Below are positions 1 to 6,254 of a stretch of 13,988 nt of DNA, piece after piece. Both the position numbers and the translations under genes were made by a program. Numbering within the stretch: position 1 is the stretch's first letter; every line of letters begins with the position of its first letter. The notes below the pieces were generated by a model, which worked only from the letters and a program-made list of their open reading frames with translations, was not told the DNA's origin and searched no databases. Origin of the DNA: Gammaproteobacteria bacterium (lineage in GTDB: Bacteria; Pseudomonadota; Gammaproteobacteria; UBA9214). The stretch is from positions 1 to 13,988 of the forward strand of contig DAOVVG010000042.1 of NCBI GenBank assembly GCA_030632175.1, read 5' to 3'.

Positions 1-629
1 CTCTGCTCCAGCAGGCGGTGCAGTTCCTGGACGCCCTTGCGAGGTACGATCACCTGCTGATCAGTGCCCTCTCCAACATCAGCCGCCAGCTCACACATGG
101 CAAGGCGGTGACCGTCAGTGGCAACAGCACGCAATGTACCGCTGGCCGGTTCCAGCATTAAACCATTCAGATAATAACGAACATCCTGTTGTGCCATTGC
201 AAAGGCAGTGCGCTCAATCAGGTTGTGTAGCGCTTTTTCCTGCACAGAAAATTTACGAGCACTTTTGATTTTATCGATAACCGGAAATTCAGTAGCCGGC
301 AAGGTCGACAAGGTAAAACGACTTTTACCGGAACGTATCAGGGCACGATCATTTTTTACAGAAATATCCAGTTGTGCCTCTGCCGGCAAGGTACGACAGA
401 TGTCCAGTAACTTACGAGCTGGCAGTGTGATTTCACCAATCTCTGTGACTGCAACATTGACATGTGATTGCAGTTCTACCTCGAGATCCGTTGCTGTCAG
501 TCGTACACTTTTCTTGTTTGCATTGAGTAATACATTACCCAGTACAGGGAGTGTCTGACGACGCTCTACAACACCTATGACTTGTTGCAAGGGCTTGAGA
601 AAGTCTTCTCTTTGGATACTGAATTTCAT
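1..629 (-). CDS. dnaN: DNA polymerase III beta subunit (sliding clamp), 3' part missing
   Basis: DnaN is the ring-shaped processivity clamp that tethers DNA polymerase III to DNA and recruits other repair and replication proteins. Reading leftward from the ATG at 629-627, the protein starts MKFSIQREDFLKPLQQV and continues through PVLGNVLL, TATDLEVEL, PARKLLDICR, SGKSRFTLSTLPATEFP, QDVRYYLNG, ATDGHRLAMCE and VIVPRKGVQEL, which follows E. coli DnaN block by block. 209 residues are visible of a usual ~366, so domain 1 and most of domain 2 are present; the rest lies beyond position 1. No clear Shine-Dalgarno precedes the ATG (the leader is AT-rich), consistent with translation as part of a dnaA-dnaN transcript or a weak site. 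It follows dnaA on the same strand after a 208-bp spacer with origin features. Confidence 0.97.
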   Translation of the reverse strand, partial: MKFSIQREDFLKPLQQVIGVVERRQTLPVLGNVLLNANKKSVRLTATDLEVELQSHVNVAVTEIGEITLPARKLLDICRTLPAEAQLDISVKNDRALIRSGKSRFTLSTLPATEFPVIDKIKSARKFSVQEKALHNLIERTAFAMAQQDVRYYLNGLMLEPASGTLRAVATDGHRLAMCELAADVGEGTDQQVIVPRKGVQELHRLLEQ

Positions 630-630
630 A

Positions 631-750
631 GTTTTTAATTAATGAATTTTTAAGTTAGTAGTTCTATAGTTACAATAATTAGTCAACGACAAATCTGTTG
701 ATAAGCCAATATTTTATATATAATTCAATCTGTTATATAAACAATAAACC
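631..750. other. AT-rich block between dnaA and dnaN, candidate origin unwinding region
   Basis: A hand count gives 25 G or C in these 120 bases (21% GC), far below the surrounding genes. It contains runs such as ATTTTATATATAATTC and lies next to two perfect DnaA boxes at 784-826, separated from them by a GC-richer 25-30 bp segment. This arrangement (DnaA boxes, short GC-rich spacer, AT-rich tract) is what a DNA unwinding element looks like in origins located beside dnaA. That it is the unwinding site is inferred; the dnaN promoter probably lies here too, but no convincing -35/-10 pair was found. Confidence 0.6.
696..704 (-). promoter_or_regulatory. Degenerate DnaA box
   Basis: On the minus strand it reads TTATCAACA, one base from TTATCCACA. 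It sits inside the AT-rich block. It could be a low-affinity DnaA site or chance. Confidence 0.4.
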
Positions 751-755
751 GGGGT

Positions 756-775
756 ACAGCTGCCGTAAGGGCTGT
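756..775. other. Short imperfect hairpin between dnaA and the AT-rich block
   Basis: ACAGC at 756-760 pairs with GCTGT at 771-775; inside it, after an unpaired TG, CC pairs with GG around a GTAA loop. On the minus strand it is followed by TACCCCGGTTTATTG, not a clean T-tract, so it is at best a poor dnaA terminator. It is also the GC-richer spacer between the DnaA boxes and the AT-rich tract. Confidence 0.3.
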
Positions 776-783
776 TGTAAAGT

Positions 784-792
784 TGTGGATAA
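784..792 (-). promoter_or_regulatory. DnaA box, perfect consensus
   Basis: TGTGGATAA on the plus strand is the reverse complement of TTATCCACA, the strong DnaA-ATP/ADP binding site. A weaker copy (TTATCCCCT, 794-802) lies one base away in the same orientation, giving a tandem pair spaced one helical turn. Together with the box at 818-826 it forms a cluster just downstream of the dnaA stop codon. Confidence 0.85.
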
Positions 793-793
793 C

Positions 794-802
794 AGGGGAT
801 AA
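794..802 (-). promoter_or_regulatory. Degenerate DnaA box in tandem with the one at 784-792
   Basis: On the minus strand it reads TTATCCCCT, matching the first six bases and part of the rest of TTATCCACA. Its same-strand placement one base from a perfect box (10 bp centre to centre) makes cooperative DnaA loading plausible, but this is inferred from spacing only. Confidence 0.4.
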
Positions 803-817
803 GTTTGTCTATATTTT

Positions 818-826
818 TTATCCACA
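818..826 (+). promoter_or_regulatory. DnaA box, perfect consensus
   Basis: TTATCCACA on the plus strand, 12 bases from the dnaA stop codon and in opposite orientation to the box at 784-792. Confidence 0.85.
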
Positions 827-837
827 GCTTCTCCACC

Positions 838-2178
838 TCATGTGGTCAGCGTTCTCAACAGGTTGTTAAAGTCCTCGTTAATACGTGTATCGCTGTCACG
901 CAACTCAACCACTTTGCGCGTGGCATGCAGTACCGTGGTGTGATCACGGCCACCAAAAGCATCACCGATTTCCGGCAGGCTGTGCGTGGTTAACTGTTTC
1001 GCCAGTGACATGGCAATTTGTCTTGGCCGCGTGATCGAGCGACTGCGACGCGGTGACAGCAGATCGGCAACGCGTATCTTGTAGTACTCGGCGACGACCT
1101 TCTGAATGTTGTTGATGGTAACCAGTTTGTCCTGCAGCGCCAGCAAGTCACGCAATGCTTCCCTGGCTAAATCAATATTGATTGCCTGTCCTGTGAAGCG
1201 TGCACTGGCGGCAACACGCCGCAAGGCACCTTCCAGTTCACGGATGTTGGACTGGATGTGTTGCGCGATAAAAAAAGCAACATCACTGGGCAGCTCAAAA
1301 CCGGACTGACTTGCCTTGATCATCAGAATCGCAACCCGGGTTTCCAGTTCCGCAGGTTCAATCGCCGCCGTCAGGCCCCAGCCAAAGCGTGATTTCAGTC
1401 GGTCTTCCAGGCCTTCCACTTCCTTGGGATAGCGGTCACAGGTCAGCACGACCTGCTGCTGGCCTTCCAGTAACGCATTGAAAGTATGAAAGAATTCTTC
1501 TTGTGAGCGTTCTTTCTTGGCAAAAAACTGGATGTCATCAATGAGTAATGCATCCGCGGTACGGTAGTAGTTTTTAAATTCATTAATGGCGTTGTGTTGC
1601 AAGGCTTTTACCATGTCAGCAACGAAGCGCTCCGAGTGTAAATAGACGACGCGCGCATCCGGCTTGTTGGCCACGATCATATTGCCAACCGCATGCATCA
1701 GGTGCGTCTTGCCCAGGCCGACACCGCCGTATATGAATAGCGGATTGTAGGCGCCCCCGGGGTTTTCGCCCACCTGCATGGAGGCAGCCCTTGCCAGCTG
1801 ATTTGATTTGCCGGAAACAAAGCTGTCAAAAGTGAAATCCGGATTGAGATTGCTTTTATGGGATACCCGTACAGTTTTGACGTCGCTGCCAAAGCGTGCA
1901 AGTTTCACAGACGACTCAGGCAGGACGGCTTTTTTACTGCTGCCTATTTCCAGCTTTAGCCGTGTGTCTGCACCCGGACCGAGATCATGCAGTGTTTGTG
2001 AAATGGTCTTGAAATGGTGCTTGCGGACCCAGTCGAGTACGAATTGATTGGGTGCCAGCAGTTGCAGGTCTTCACCGCTTTCAACCGCGTGCAGCGGGCG
2101 TATCCAGGTGTTGAATTGTTGCTCGGGCAGCTCATTTTCAAGTCGAACCAGGCATTGTTGCCAGAGCGAACCTTCCAC
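838..2178 (-). CDS. dnaA: Chromosomal replication initiator DnaA
   Basis: DnaA binds DnaA boxes at the origin, oligomerises with ATP, melts the origin and loads the DnaB helicase; it also acts as a transcription factor. The 446-residue protein has all four domains: domain I (about 1-80; starts MEGSLWQQCLVRLENELP), a short linker (about 80-112), AAA+ domain III with Walker A GGVGLGKTH at 151-159, Walker B LLIDDIQ at 211-217, an arginine-finger region DRLKSRFGWGL around 259-269 and sensor-2 GALRR at 317-321, and DNA-binding domain IV with the signature FGGRDHTTVLHA at 408-419. Translation starts at GTG 2178, supported by alignment to the E. coli N-terminus and a G-rich AGGGGG about 8 bases upstream. 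It is divergent from rpmH, and a DnaA box lies just upstream of its candidate promoter, suggesting autoregulation. Nothing appears truncated. Confidence 0.99.
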   Translation of the reverse strand: MEGSLWQQCLVRLENELPEQQFNTWIRPLHAVESGEDLQLLAPNQFVLDWVRKHHFKTISQTLHDLGPGADTRLKLEIGSSKKAVLPESSVKLARFGSDVKTVRVSHKSNLNPDFTFDSFVSGKSNQLARAASMQVGENPGGAYNPLFIYGGVGLGKTHLMHAVGNMIVANKPDARVVYLHSERFVADMVKALQHNAINEFKNYYRTADALLIDDIQFFAKKERSQEEFFHTFNALLEGQQQVVLTCDRYPKEVEGLEDRLKSRFGWGLTAAIEPAELETRVAILMIKASQSGFELPSDVAFFIAQHIQSNIRELEGALRRVAASARFTGQAINIDLAREALRDLLALQDKLVTINNIQKVVAEYYKIRVADLLSPRRSRSITRPRQIAMSLAKQLTTHSLPEIGDAFGGRDHTTVLHATRKVVELRDSDTRINEDFNNLLRTLTT

Positions 2179-2212
2179 CTGTTATACCCCCTGTATTGTT
2201 GTGTTATATATG

Positions 2213-2242
2213 ATTACAGGAGAGGGAGTCTATACCTGTCGA
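2213..2242 (-). promoter_or_regulatory. Candidate sigma-70 promoter of dnaA
   Basis: On the minus strand TCGACA (2242-2237; 5 of 6 matches to TTGACA) and TGTAAT (2218-2213; 5 of 6 to TATAAT) are separated by 18 bp. This predicts a start near 2206 and a leader of about 28 nt before the GTG. The perfect DnaA box at 2249-2257 lies 6 bp upstream of the -35, fitting DnaA autoregulation. Predicted by eye only. Confidence 0.55.
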
Positions 2243-2248
2243 AAAAAG

Positions 2249-2257
2249 TTATCCACA
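2249..2257 (+). promoter_or_regulatory. DnaA box, perfect consensus, between dnaA and rpmH
   Basis: TTATCCACA lies between the divergent candidate promoters of dnaA and rpmH. It is 6 bp from the dnaA -35 and 2 bp from the distal rpmH -35, so bound DnaA could affect both transcripts. It could also form one half of a two-part origin with the boxes at 784-826. Confidence 0.85.
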
Positions 2258-2259
2258 CC

Positions 2260-2288
2260 CTGACGCTAAGCCATTGAGTCTATATAAT
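2260..2288 (+). promoter_or_regulatory. Candidate distal promoter of the rpmH cluster
   Basis: CTGACG (2260-2265; 4 of 6 to TTGACA), a 17-bp spacer, then a perfect TATAAT at 2283-2288. It would give a leader of about 90 nt before rpmH. Confidence 0.5.
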
Positions 2289-2289
2289 C

Positions 2290-2317
2290 TTGACACCGGA
2301 CATCATAAAACTGTACT
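2290..2317 (+). promoter_or_regulatory. Candidate proximal promoter of the rpmH cluster
   Basis: A perfect TTGACA at 2290-2295, a 16-bp spacer and TGTACT at 2312-2317 (4 of 6). It directly follows the distal promoter, so the two may work in tandem, as is common for this highly expressed ribosomal protein operon. Confidence 0.45.
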
Positions 2318-2384
2318 CTTTGCGCCCTTTTCGCGCCGGTTAAGGCGTGATTTTATTTGAAAAAACATTTAGAAGTAGCGAGCC

Positions 2385-2519
2385 ATGAAAAGAACTTTTC
2401 AACCCAGCAATGTGAAGCGCAACCGTACCCATGGTTTCCGTGCCCGTATGGCCACCAAGAATGGCCGTCGTGTTATCAACGCCCGCCGTGCAAAGGGCCG
2501 GGCCCGGTTGTCTGTCTGA
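2385..2519 (+). CDS. rpmH: 50S ribosomal protein L34
   Basis: L34 is a small, very basic protein of the large ribosomal subunit. The 44 residues begin MKRTFQPSNVKRNRTHGFRA and go on RMATKNGRRVINARRAKGRA, ending RLSV, which matches the bacterial L34 family along its entire length (usual length 44-47). It is the first gene rightward of dnaA, on the opposite strand, as in most Gammaproteobacteria, and is followed after about 10 bases by rnpA. The Shine-Dalgarno is weak (AGAAG at 2371-2375, 9 bases before the ATG). Two candidate promoters lie upstream at 2260-2317. Confidence 0.98.
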   Translation: MKRTFQPSNVKRNRTHGFRARMATKNGRRVINARRAKGRARLSV

Positions 2520-2529
2520 TCCCTTACCC

Positions 2530-2907
2530 TTGTGCTCCGGCGCAACGCGATTTCCGCGACGGGTACGACTCACTGAACCGGAAGCTTACCAGCGCGTTTT
2601 TAAAGGCGGTTGTTACAGACTGAGTAATCGCTGGATGACGCTGCTGGCTGTTCCCAATCAGTTGCAATATCCGCGCCTGGGACTGGCTATATCCCGCAAG
2701 GTGGCGCGCACAGCTGTGGCGCGCAATCGTATTAAACGCGTTACCCGGGAAAGCTTCCGACACTGGCAGACGCGCCTGGATCCGCTGGATATCGTGGTAC
2801 TTGGTCGTATCGGGGTTTCGGCCCAGCCAGGCAAGGCTCTGGACAAGGCTCTTGAAAAGCTCTGGATAAAACTGATAGAAAAATGCGCTGGCTCGTCATC
2901 CAACTAA
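2530..2907 (+). CDS. rnpA: Ribonuclease P protein component
   Basis: RnpA is the protein partner of the RNase P ribozyme, which removes 5' leaders from tRNA precursors. The frame carries the family core: FPRRVRLTEPEAYQRVFKGG near the N-terminus, YPRLGLAISRKVARTAVARN and the basic signature RNRIKRVTRESFR (residues 65-77 from the chosen start), then DIVVLGRIGV and a C-terminal helix ALEKLWIKLIEK. There is no ATG near the expected start: TTG at 2530, 10 bases after rpmH, gives 125 residues, close to the usual 115-135, so I chose it. GTG at 2488 or ATG at 2431 would overlap rpmH and add 14 or 33 residues without family likeness. No Shine-Dalgarno is visible, so translation may be coupled to rpmH. 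The 3' end overlaps yidD by 25 bases. Identity is sure; the start is not. Confidence 0.92.
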   Translation: MCSGATRFPRRVRLTEPEAYQRVFKGGCYRLSNRWMTLLAVPNQLQYPRLGLAISRKVARTAVARNRIKRVTRESFRHWQTRLDPLDIVVLGRIGVSAQPGKALDKALEKLWIKLIEKCAGSSSN

Positions 2908-3119
2908 TTAACGGTTACCGCCTGTTACTCAGCCCCTGGCTGGGTAACAACTGCCGTTTCTACCCGACCTGCTCCTGTTACGCGATCACTGCCGTTGAGC
3001 GTTTTGGCGTGGTGCGCGGCCTGTATATGGGCTTGCGCCGACTGTTGCGCTGCCATCCCTGGCATGCCGGTGGCATCGACCAGGTCCCGGACAAGGAGAC
3101 CGGACACAGTCATGGATAA
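2883..3119 (+). CDS. yidD: Membrane protein insertion efficiency factor YidD
   Basis: YidD is a small inner-membrane-associated protein that aids YidC-dependent membrane protein insertion; its exact mechanism is unclear. The 78 residues contain the family pattern: an amphipathic N-terminal stretch MRWLVIQLINGYRLLLSPWL, the cysteine-bearing motif CRFYPTCSCYAITAVERFG, then GLRRLLRCHPWHAGGIDQVP. Family length is about 70-90. It starts at ATG 2883 inside the end of rnpA (25-base overlap) and its stop codon overlaps the start of yidC by 8 bases, so the three genes are probably translationally coupled. Confidence 0.96.
   Translation: MRWLVIQLINGYRLLLSPWLGNNCRFYPTCSCYAITAVERFGVVRGLYMGLRRLLRCHPWHAGGIDQVPDKETGHSHG
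3093..3098 (+). promoter_or_regulatory. Shine-Dalgarno site supporting the yidC start
   Basis: AAGGAG lies 13 bases before the ATG at 3112, inside the end of yidD. The spacing is long, but it favours 3112 over an upstream in-frame start at 2995, which would prepend 39 residues unlike any YidC. Confidence 0.5.
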
Positions 3120-4779
3120 TCAACGCCTGTTTTTGTTTGTTGCCCTGTCGTTCGTGGTGCTGCTGTTATGGCAGTCCTGGATGGAAGATTATGGTCCTGC
3201 ACCCCAGGCCGAGACACCGGCCGCCGAGACCGGCCAGCTGCCAGCAACCGGTACAACTCCGACTGACATGGTAGATATGGCTGATCTGCCAAGCGCACCG
3301 GCTGAAATGGCCGCCGTGGAGCGTGCATTGCCGGACACTGATTTGCTGAAAAAGGCGCAGTTCATCAATGTTGAAACCGATCTTTTCCATATAAAGATTG
3401 ATACCACCGGCGGTGATTTACGACAGGCTGACCTGCTGGCCTACCCGGCTACCACGGCCCCGGACTCCCCGCCCTTTCGCCTGTTAAACGACAGCCTGCC
3501 GAACCTGTTTGTGATCCAGTCCGGCCTGCGTGCCAGTGTCGGTACCGAGCCGACCCATCATGTGATTTATACCCCGGAACAAAGCAGTTACCGGATGGCG
3601 GATGGGGTCGATGAACTGCAGGTCTCCATGGTCTGGCGCAGCCCCGAGGGGGTCGAAGTAGTGAAGCGCTACATCTTCCACCGCGGCAGCTACGCGGTCG
3701 ACCTGCAACACGAGGTGCGTAATAACAGTGCTGCTGAATGGCAGGGTCGCCAGTACCGGCAGCTGCAGCGCACCCAGGTTGCGGAGACCGGTCAGAGCAC
3801 GTTTATCTATACGTATATGGGTGGTGTGATCTACAGCCCGGAAGAAAAATACGAAAAGATAAAATTTGATGACATGGCCGATGAGAATCTCGACCGCACC
3901 ATCACAGATGGCTGGGCGGCCATGTTGCAGCATTACTTTCTCGGTGCGCTGATACCGGCGCACGGTGAAGCCGATCGTTACTACACCAATACGCTGAGCA
4001 ATGCCCGCTATGTCATCGGCATGATTTCCCCCAACCGGGTGGTTGCCCCCGGCAGCAGCGCGCTGTACGAAACCCGTATATTTATAGGTCCAAAGCTGCA
4101 GGACGAGATGAAACAGGTTGCCCCTGGACTCGAGCTGACCGTTGATTACGGGCTGCTGACAGTTTTGGCCCAGCCGTTGTTCTGGCTGCTGAAGACCATC
4201 CATGGGTTGCTTGGCAACTGGGGCTGGGCCATCGTCTGCGTCACCATCCTTATCAAGCTGGCGTTCTACAAGCTCTCCGAAACCAGCTATAAATCCATGG
4301 CCAACATGCGCAAGCTGGCACCACGCATGAAAACGCTCAAGGAGCGCTACGGTGATGATCGCCAGAAGTTGAACCAGGCGATGATGGAAATGTACAAGAA
4401 GGAAAAGATCAATCCTCTTGGGGGGTGCCTGCCCATCGTGGTGCAGATCCCGGTGTTCATTTCCCTCTACTGGGTATTGCTGGAAAGTGTCGAGCTCCGG
4501 CAGGCGCCGTTTATCCTCTGGATTACGGATATGTCCTCGCCGGACCCCTACTACATTCTGCCATTGCTGATGGGTGCCACCATGCTGATTCAGCAGCGCC
4601 TCAATCCGGCACCCATGGATCCGATCCAGGCCAAGGTGATGATGATGTTACCGATCGTTTTCACCGTGTTTTTTGCCTTCTTTCCGTCCGGACTGGTGCT
4701 CTACTGGGTGGTCAACAATACCCTCTCCATTGCCCAGCAATGGGTCATCACGCGGCGCATTGAGCGCGGCGGGAAATAA
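3112..4779 (+). CDS. yidC: Membrane protein insertase YidC (Oxa1 family)
   Basis: YidC inserts and folds inner-membrane proteins, alone or with SecYEG. The 555-residue protein (E. coli 548) opens MDNQRLFLFVALSFVVLLLW, the N-terminal anchor, followed by a Pro/Ala-rich linker and the large periplasmic beta domain (about 70-345). The five-helix insertase core follows from about residue 350: the cytoplasmic coiled hairpin (MANMRKLAPRMKTLKERYGD), NPLGGCLPIVVQIPVFISLY, VELRQAPFILWITDMSSPDP, YYILPLLMGATMLIQQ and FPSGLVLYWVVNNTLSIAQQ. Lys382 (in VTILIKLAFYKL) aligns by eye with the groove arginine R366 of E. coli YidC, so the positive charge is kept. It overlaps yidD by 8 bases, and mnmE starts 16 bases after its stop. 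Confidence 0.98.
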   Translation: MDNQRLFLFVALSFVVLLLWQSWMEDYGPAPQAETPAAETGQLPATGTTPTDMVDMADLPSAPAEMAAVERALPDTDLLKKAQFINVETDLFHIKIDTTGGDLRQADLLAYPATTAPDSPPFRLLNDSLPNLFVIQSGLRASVGTEPTHHVIYTPEQSSYRMADGVDELQVSMVWRSPEGVEVVKRYIFHRGSYAVDLQHEVRNNSAAEWQGRQYRQLQRTQVAETGQSTFIYTYMGGVIYSPEEKYEKIKFDDMADENLDRTITDGWAAMLQHYFLGALIPAHGEADRYYTNTLSNARYVIGMISPNRVVAPGSSALYETRIFIGPKLQDEMKQVAPGLELTVDYGLLTVLAQPLFWLLKTIHGLLGNWGWAIVCVTILIKLAFYKLSETSYKSMANMRKLAPRMKTLKERYGDDRQKLNQAMMEMYKKEKINPLGGCLPIVVQIPVFISLYWVLLESVELRQAPFILWITDMSSPDPYYILPLLMGATMLIQQRLNPAPMDPIQAKVMMMLPIVFTVFFAFFPSGLVLYWVVNNTLSIAQQWVITRRIERGGK

Positions 4780-4795
4780 CCGGACTTCGCCTGCC

Positions 4796-6151
4796 GTGGT
4801 CAGTTCGGCCACCGATACCATCGCCGCTATTGCCACGCCACCCGGCCAGGGTGGCGTCGGCATTGTGCGTATTTCCGGTCCGCAGACACCGGCCATCGCC
4901 GAGGCCTTGCTGGGTTGTCTGCCACGCCCGCGCCGCGCTGAGGTACACGGTTTCAGGGCGGCCGATGCAACCCTGATTGACGAGGGACTGGCGTTGTATT
5001 TTGCCGCGCCGGCATCCTTTACCGGTGAACACGTGCTGGAATTGCATGGCCACGGTGGCCCGGTGGTTATGGATTTACTGCTGCAACGGGTGTTGTCACT
5101 GGGCGCCCGCCCTGCCCGTCCCGGTGAATTTTCCGAGCGCGCCTACCTGCATGACAAACTCGATCTGGCGCAGGCAGAGGCGATTGCCGACCTGATAGAA
5201 AGCGGCACGGCACAGGCGGCGCGTGCTGCCGTGCGCTCCCTGCAGGGGGATTTTTCCCGGCGGGTTGAGGCCTTGATCGAGGCACTGACGCGCGTGCGCA
5301 TCTACGTGGAAGCGGCGATTGATTTTCCCGAGGAAGAAATCGATTTTCTGGCGGATGCGGCGTTGCAGCAGATGCTGTCTGCATTGCAGGCGGATTTCAG
5401 CGATACGCTGGCACGTGCGCAGCAGGGACAGTTATTGCGCGATGGCATGACGCTGGTGATAGCCGGTCGTCCGAATGCCGGCAAGTCCAGTTTGTTGAAT
5501 GTGCTGGCCGGCAGCGAAACCGCGATTGTCACCGAGATACCGGGGACCACCCGCGATGTATTACGTGAGCATATCCAGATAGATGGCCTGCCACTGCACA
5601 TCATTGATACCGCCGGACTGCATGCCAGTGATGACCCGGTAGAACAGGCCGGCATGCAACGCACACGAGCGATGCTGGCGCAGGCAGACCGTGTGCTGCT
5701 GGTGATCGATGACCAGACCGGTTTCACACAGGCGGATGCGGATATTCTGGCGGAGTTGCCGGCGGGAGTGCCACATACGCGGGTCTTCAACAAGGTCGAT
5801 CTGAGCGGGCGTGTCGCCGGGCTGTGCAGCGATGCTGCGCATGATGCCGTCGCCGTCTCTGCGCAAACCGCTGCGGGTCTGGATATCTTGCGCGCACACC
5901 TGAAAGATTGTGCCGGCTACAGTGAGCAAACGGACGGTGGATTCAGTGCCCGCCGGCGCCACCTTGAGGCGTTGCAACAGGCCAGTCAGCTGGTCACTGC
6001 TGGCATACAGCAACTGCAGCAGCGACGGGCCGGAGAATTATTGGCCGAGGAGTTGCGTCAGGCACAACAGGTGCTGGGAGAGATTACCGGCGCAGTCAGC
6101 AGCGATGACTTGCTGGGTCGCATCTTTAGCAGCTTCTGTATCGGTAAATAA
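4796..6151 (+). CDS. mnmE: tRNA modification GTPase MnmE
   Basis: MnmE works with MnmG in a GTP-, FAD- and folate-dependent complex that adds the (carboxymethyl)aminomethyl group at C5 of wobble U34 in certain tRNAs. From GTG 4796 the protein has 451 residues (E. coli 454). It shows the N-terminal folate-binding domain (DTIAAIATPPGQGGVGIVRI, HGHGGPVVMD), a helical domain split around the G domain, the G domain with GRPNAGKSS at 224-232, IPGTTRDV, DTAG and NKVD, and the C-terminal CIGK at 448-451 carrying the catalytically required cysteine. The GTG is chosen because upstream in-frame codons overlap yidC and do not resemble MnmE; no good Shine-Dalgarno is seen. Its usual neighbour mnmG is displaced 2.7 kb downstream here. 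Confidence 0.98.
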   Translation: MVSSATDTIAAIATPPGQGGVGIVRISGPQTPAIAEALLGCLPRPRRAEVHGFRAADATLIDEGLALYFAAPASFTGEHVLELHGHGGPVVMDLLLQRVLSLGARPARPGEFSERAYLHDKLDLAQAEAIADLIESGTAQAARAAVRSLQGDFSRRVEALIEALTRVRIYVEAAIDFPEEEIDFLADAALQQMLSALQADFSDTLARAQQGQLLRDGMTLVIAGRPNAGKSSLLNVLAGSETAIVTEIPGTTRDVLREHIQIDGLPLHIIDTAGLHASDDPVEQAGMQRTRAMLAQADRVLLVIDDQTGFTQADADILAELPAGVPHTRVFNKVDLSGRVAGLCSDAAHDAVAVSAQTAAGLDILRAHLKDCAGYSEQTDGGFSARRRHLEALQQASQLVTAGIQQLQQRRAGELLAEELRQAQQVLGEITGAVSSDDLLGRIFSSFCIGK

Positions 6152-6254
6152 TAGAATATTATGTTACTATCTAAATTTAGAGAAAGCAATATTATTGTTT
6201 TTAACAAATTGTTATTAATGGATATTTTATAATTTTATTCTGGTGCAGCGAAGC
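6152..6254. other. AT-rich spacer between mnmE and the methyltransferase gene
   Basis: A hand count over 6152-6242 gives about 16% GC. It holds a perfect 12-bp palindrome TCTAAATTTAGA (6170-6181), an 11-base hairpin sequence CAATATTATTG (6187-6197) followed by TTTTT, and AACAAATTGTT (6203-6213). The second could act as a weak terminator for the mnmE transcript. The composition break marks the left edge of the accessory stretch. Confidence 0.55.
6228..6233 (+). promoter_or_regulatory. Perfect -10 hexamer before the methyltransferase gene
   Basis: TATAAT at 6228-6233 would start transcription near 6240. No good -35 lies 16-18 bp upstream, so in this AT-rich stretch it may be chance or an activator-dependent promoter. 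A start near 6240 would rule out the GTG at 6243 except as a leaderless start, and favours ATG 6255 or 6273. Confidence 0.35.

Noticed and set aside
3484..4203. A 239-codon open frame on the minus strand opposite yidC
   Set aside because: It lies wholly antisense to a certain gene, has no recognisable domain and follows from the GC-rich codon pattern of yidC.
5026..5040. CACGTG core as a possible parS or E-box-like site
   Set aside because: The arms do not match TGTTTC/GAAACA or TGTTCC/GGAACA, and it lies within mnmE coding sequence.
5302..6013. Open frames of 150 and 163 codons on the minus strand opposite mnmE
   Set aside because: Both are antisense shadows of mnmE; composition is Ser/Ala/Arg-rich with no motif.
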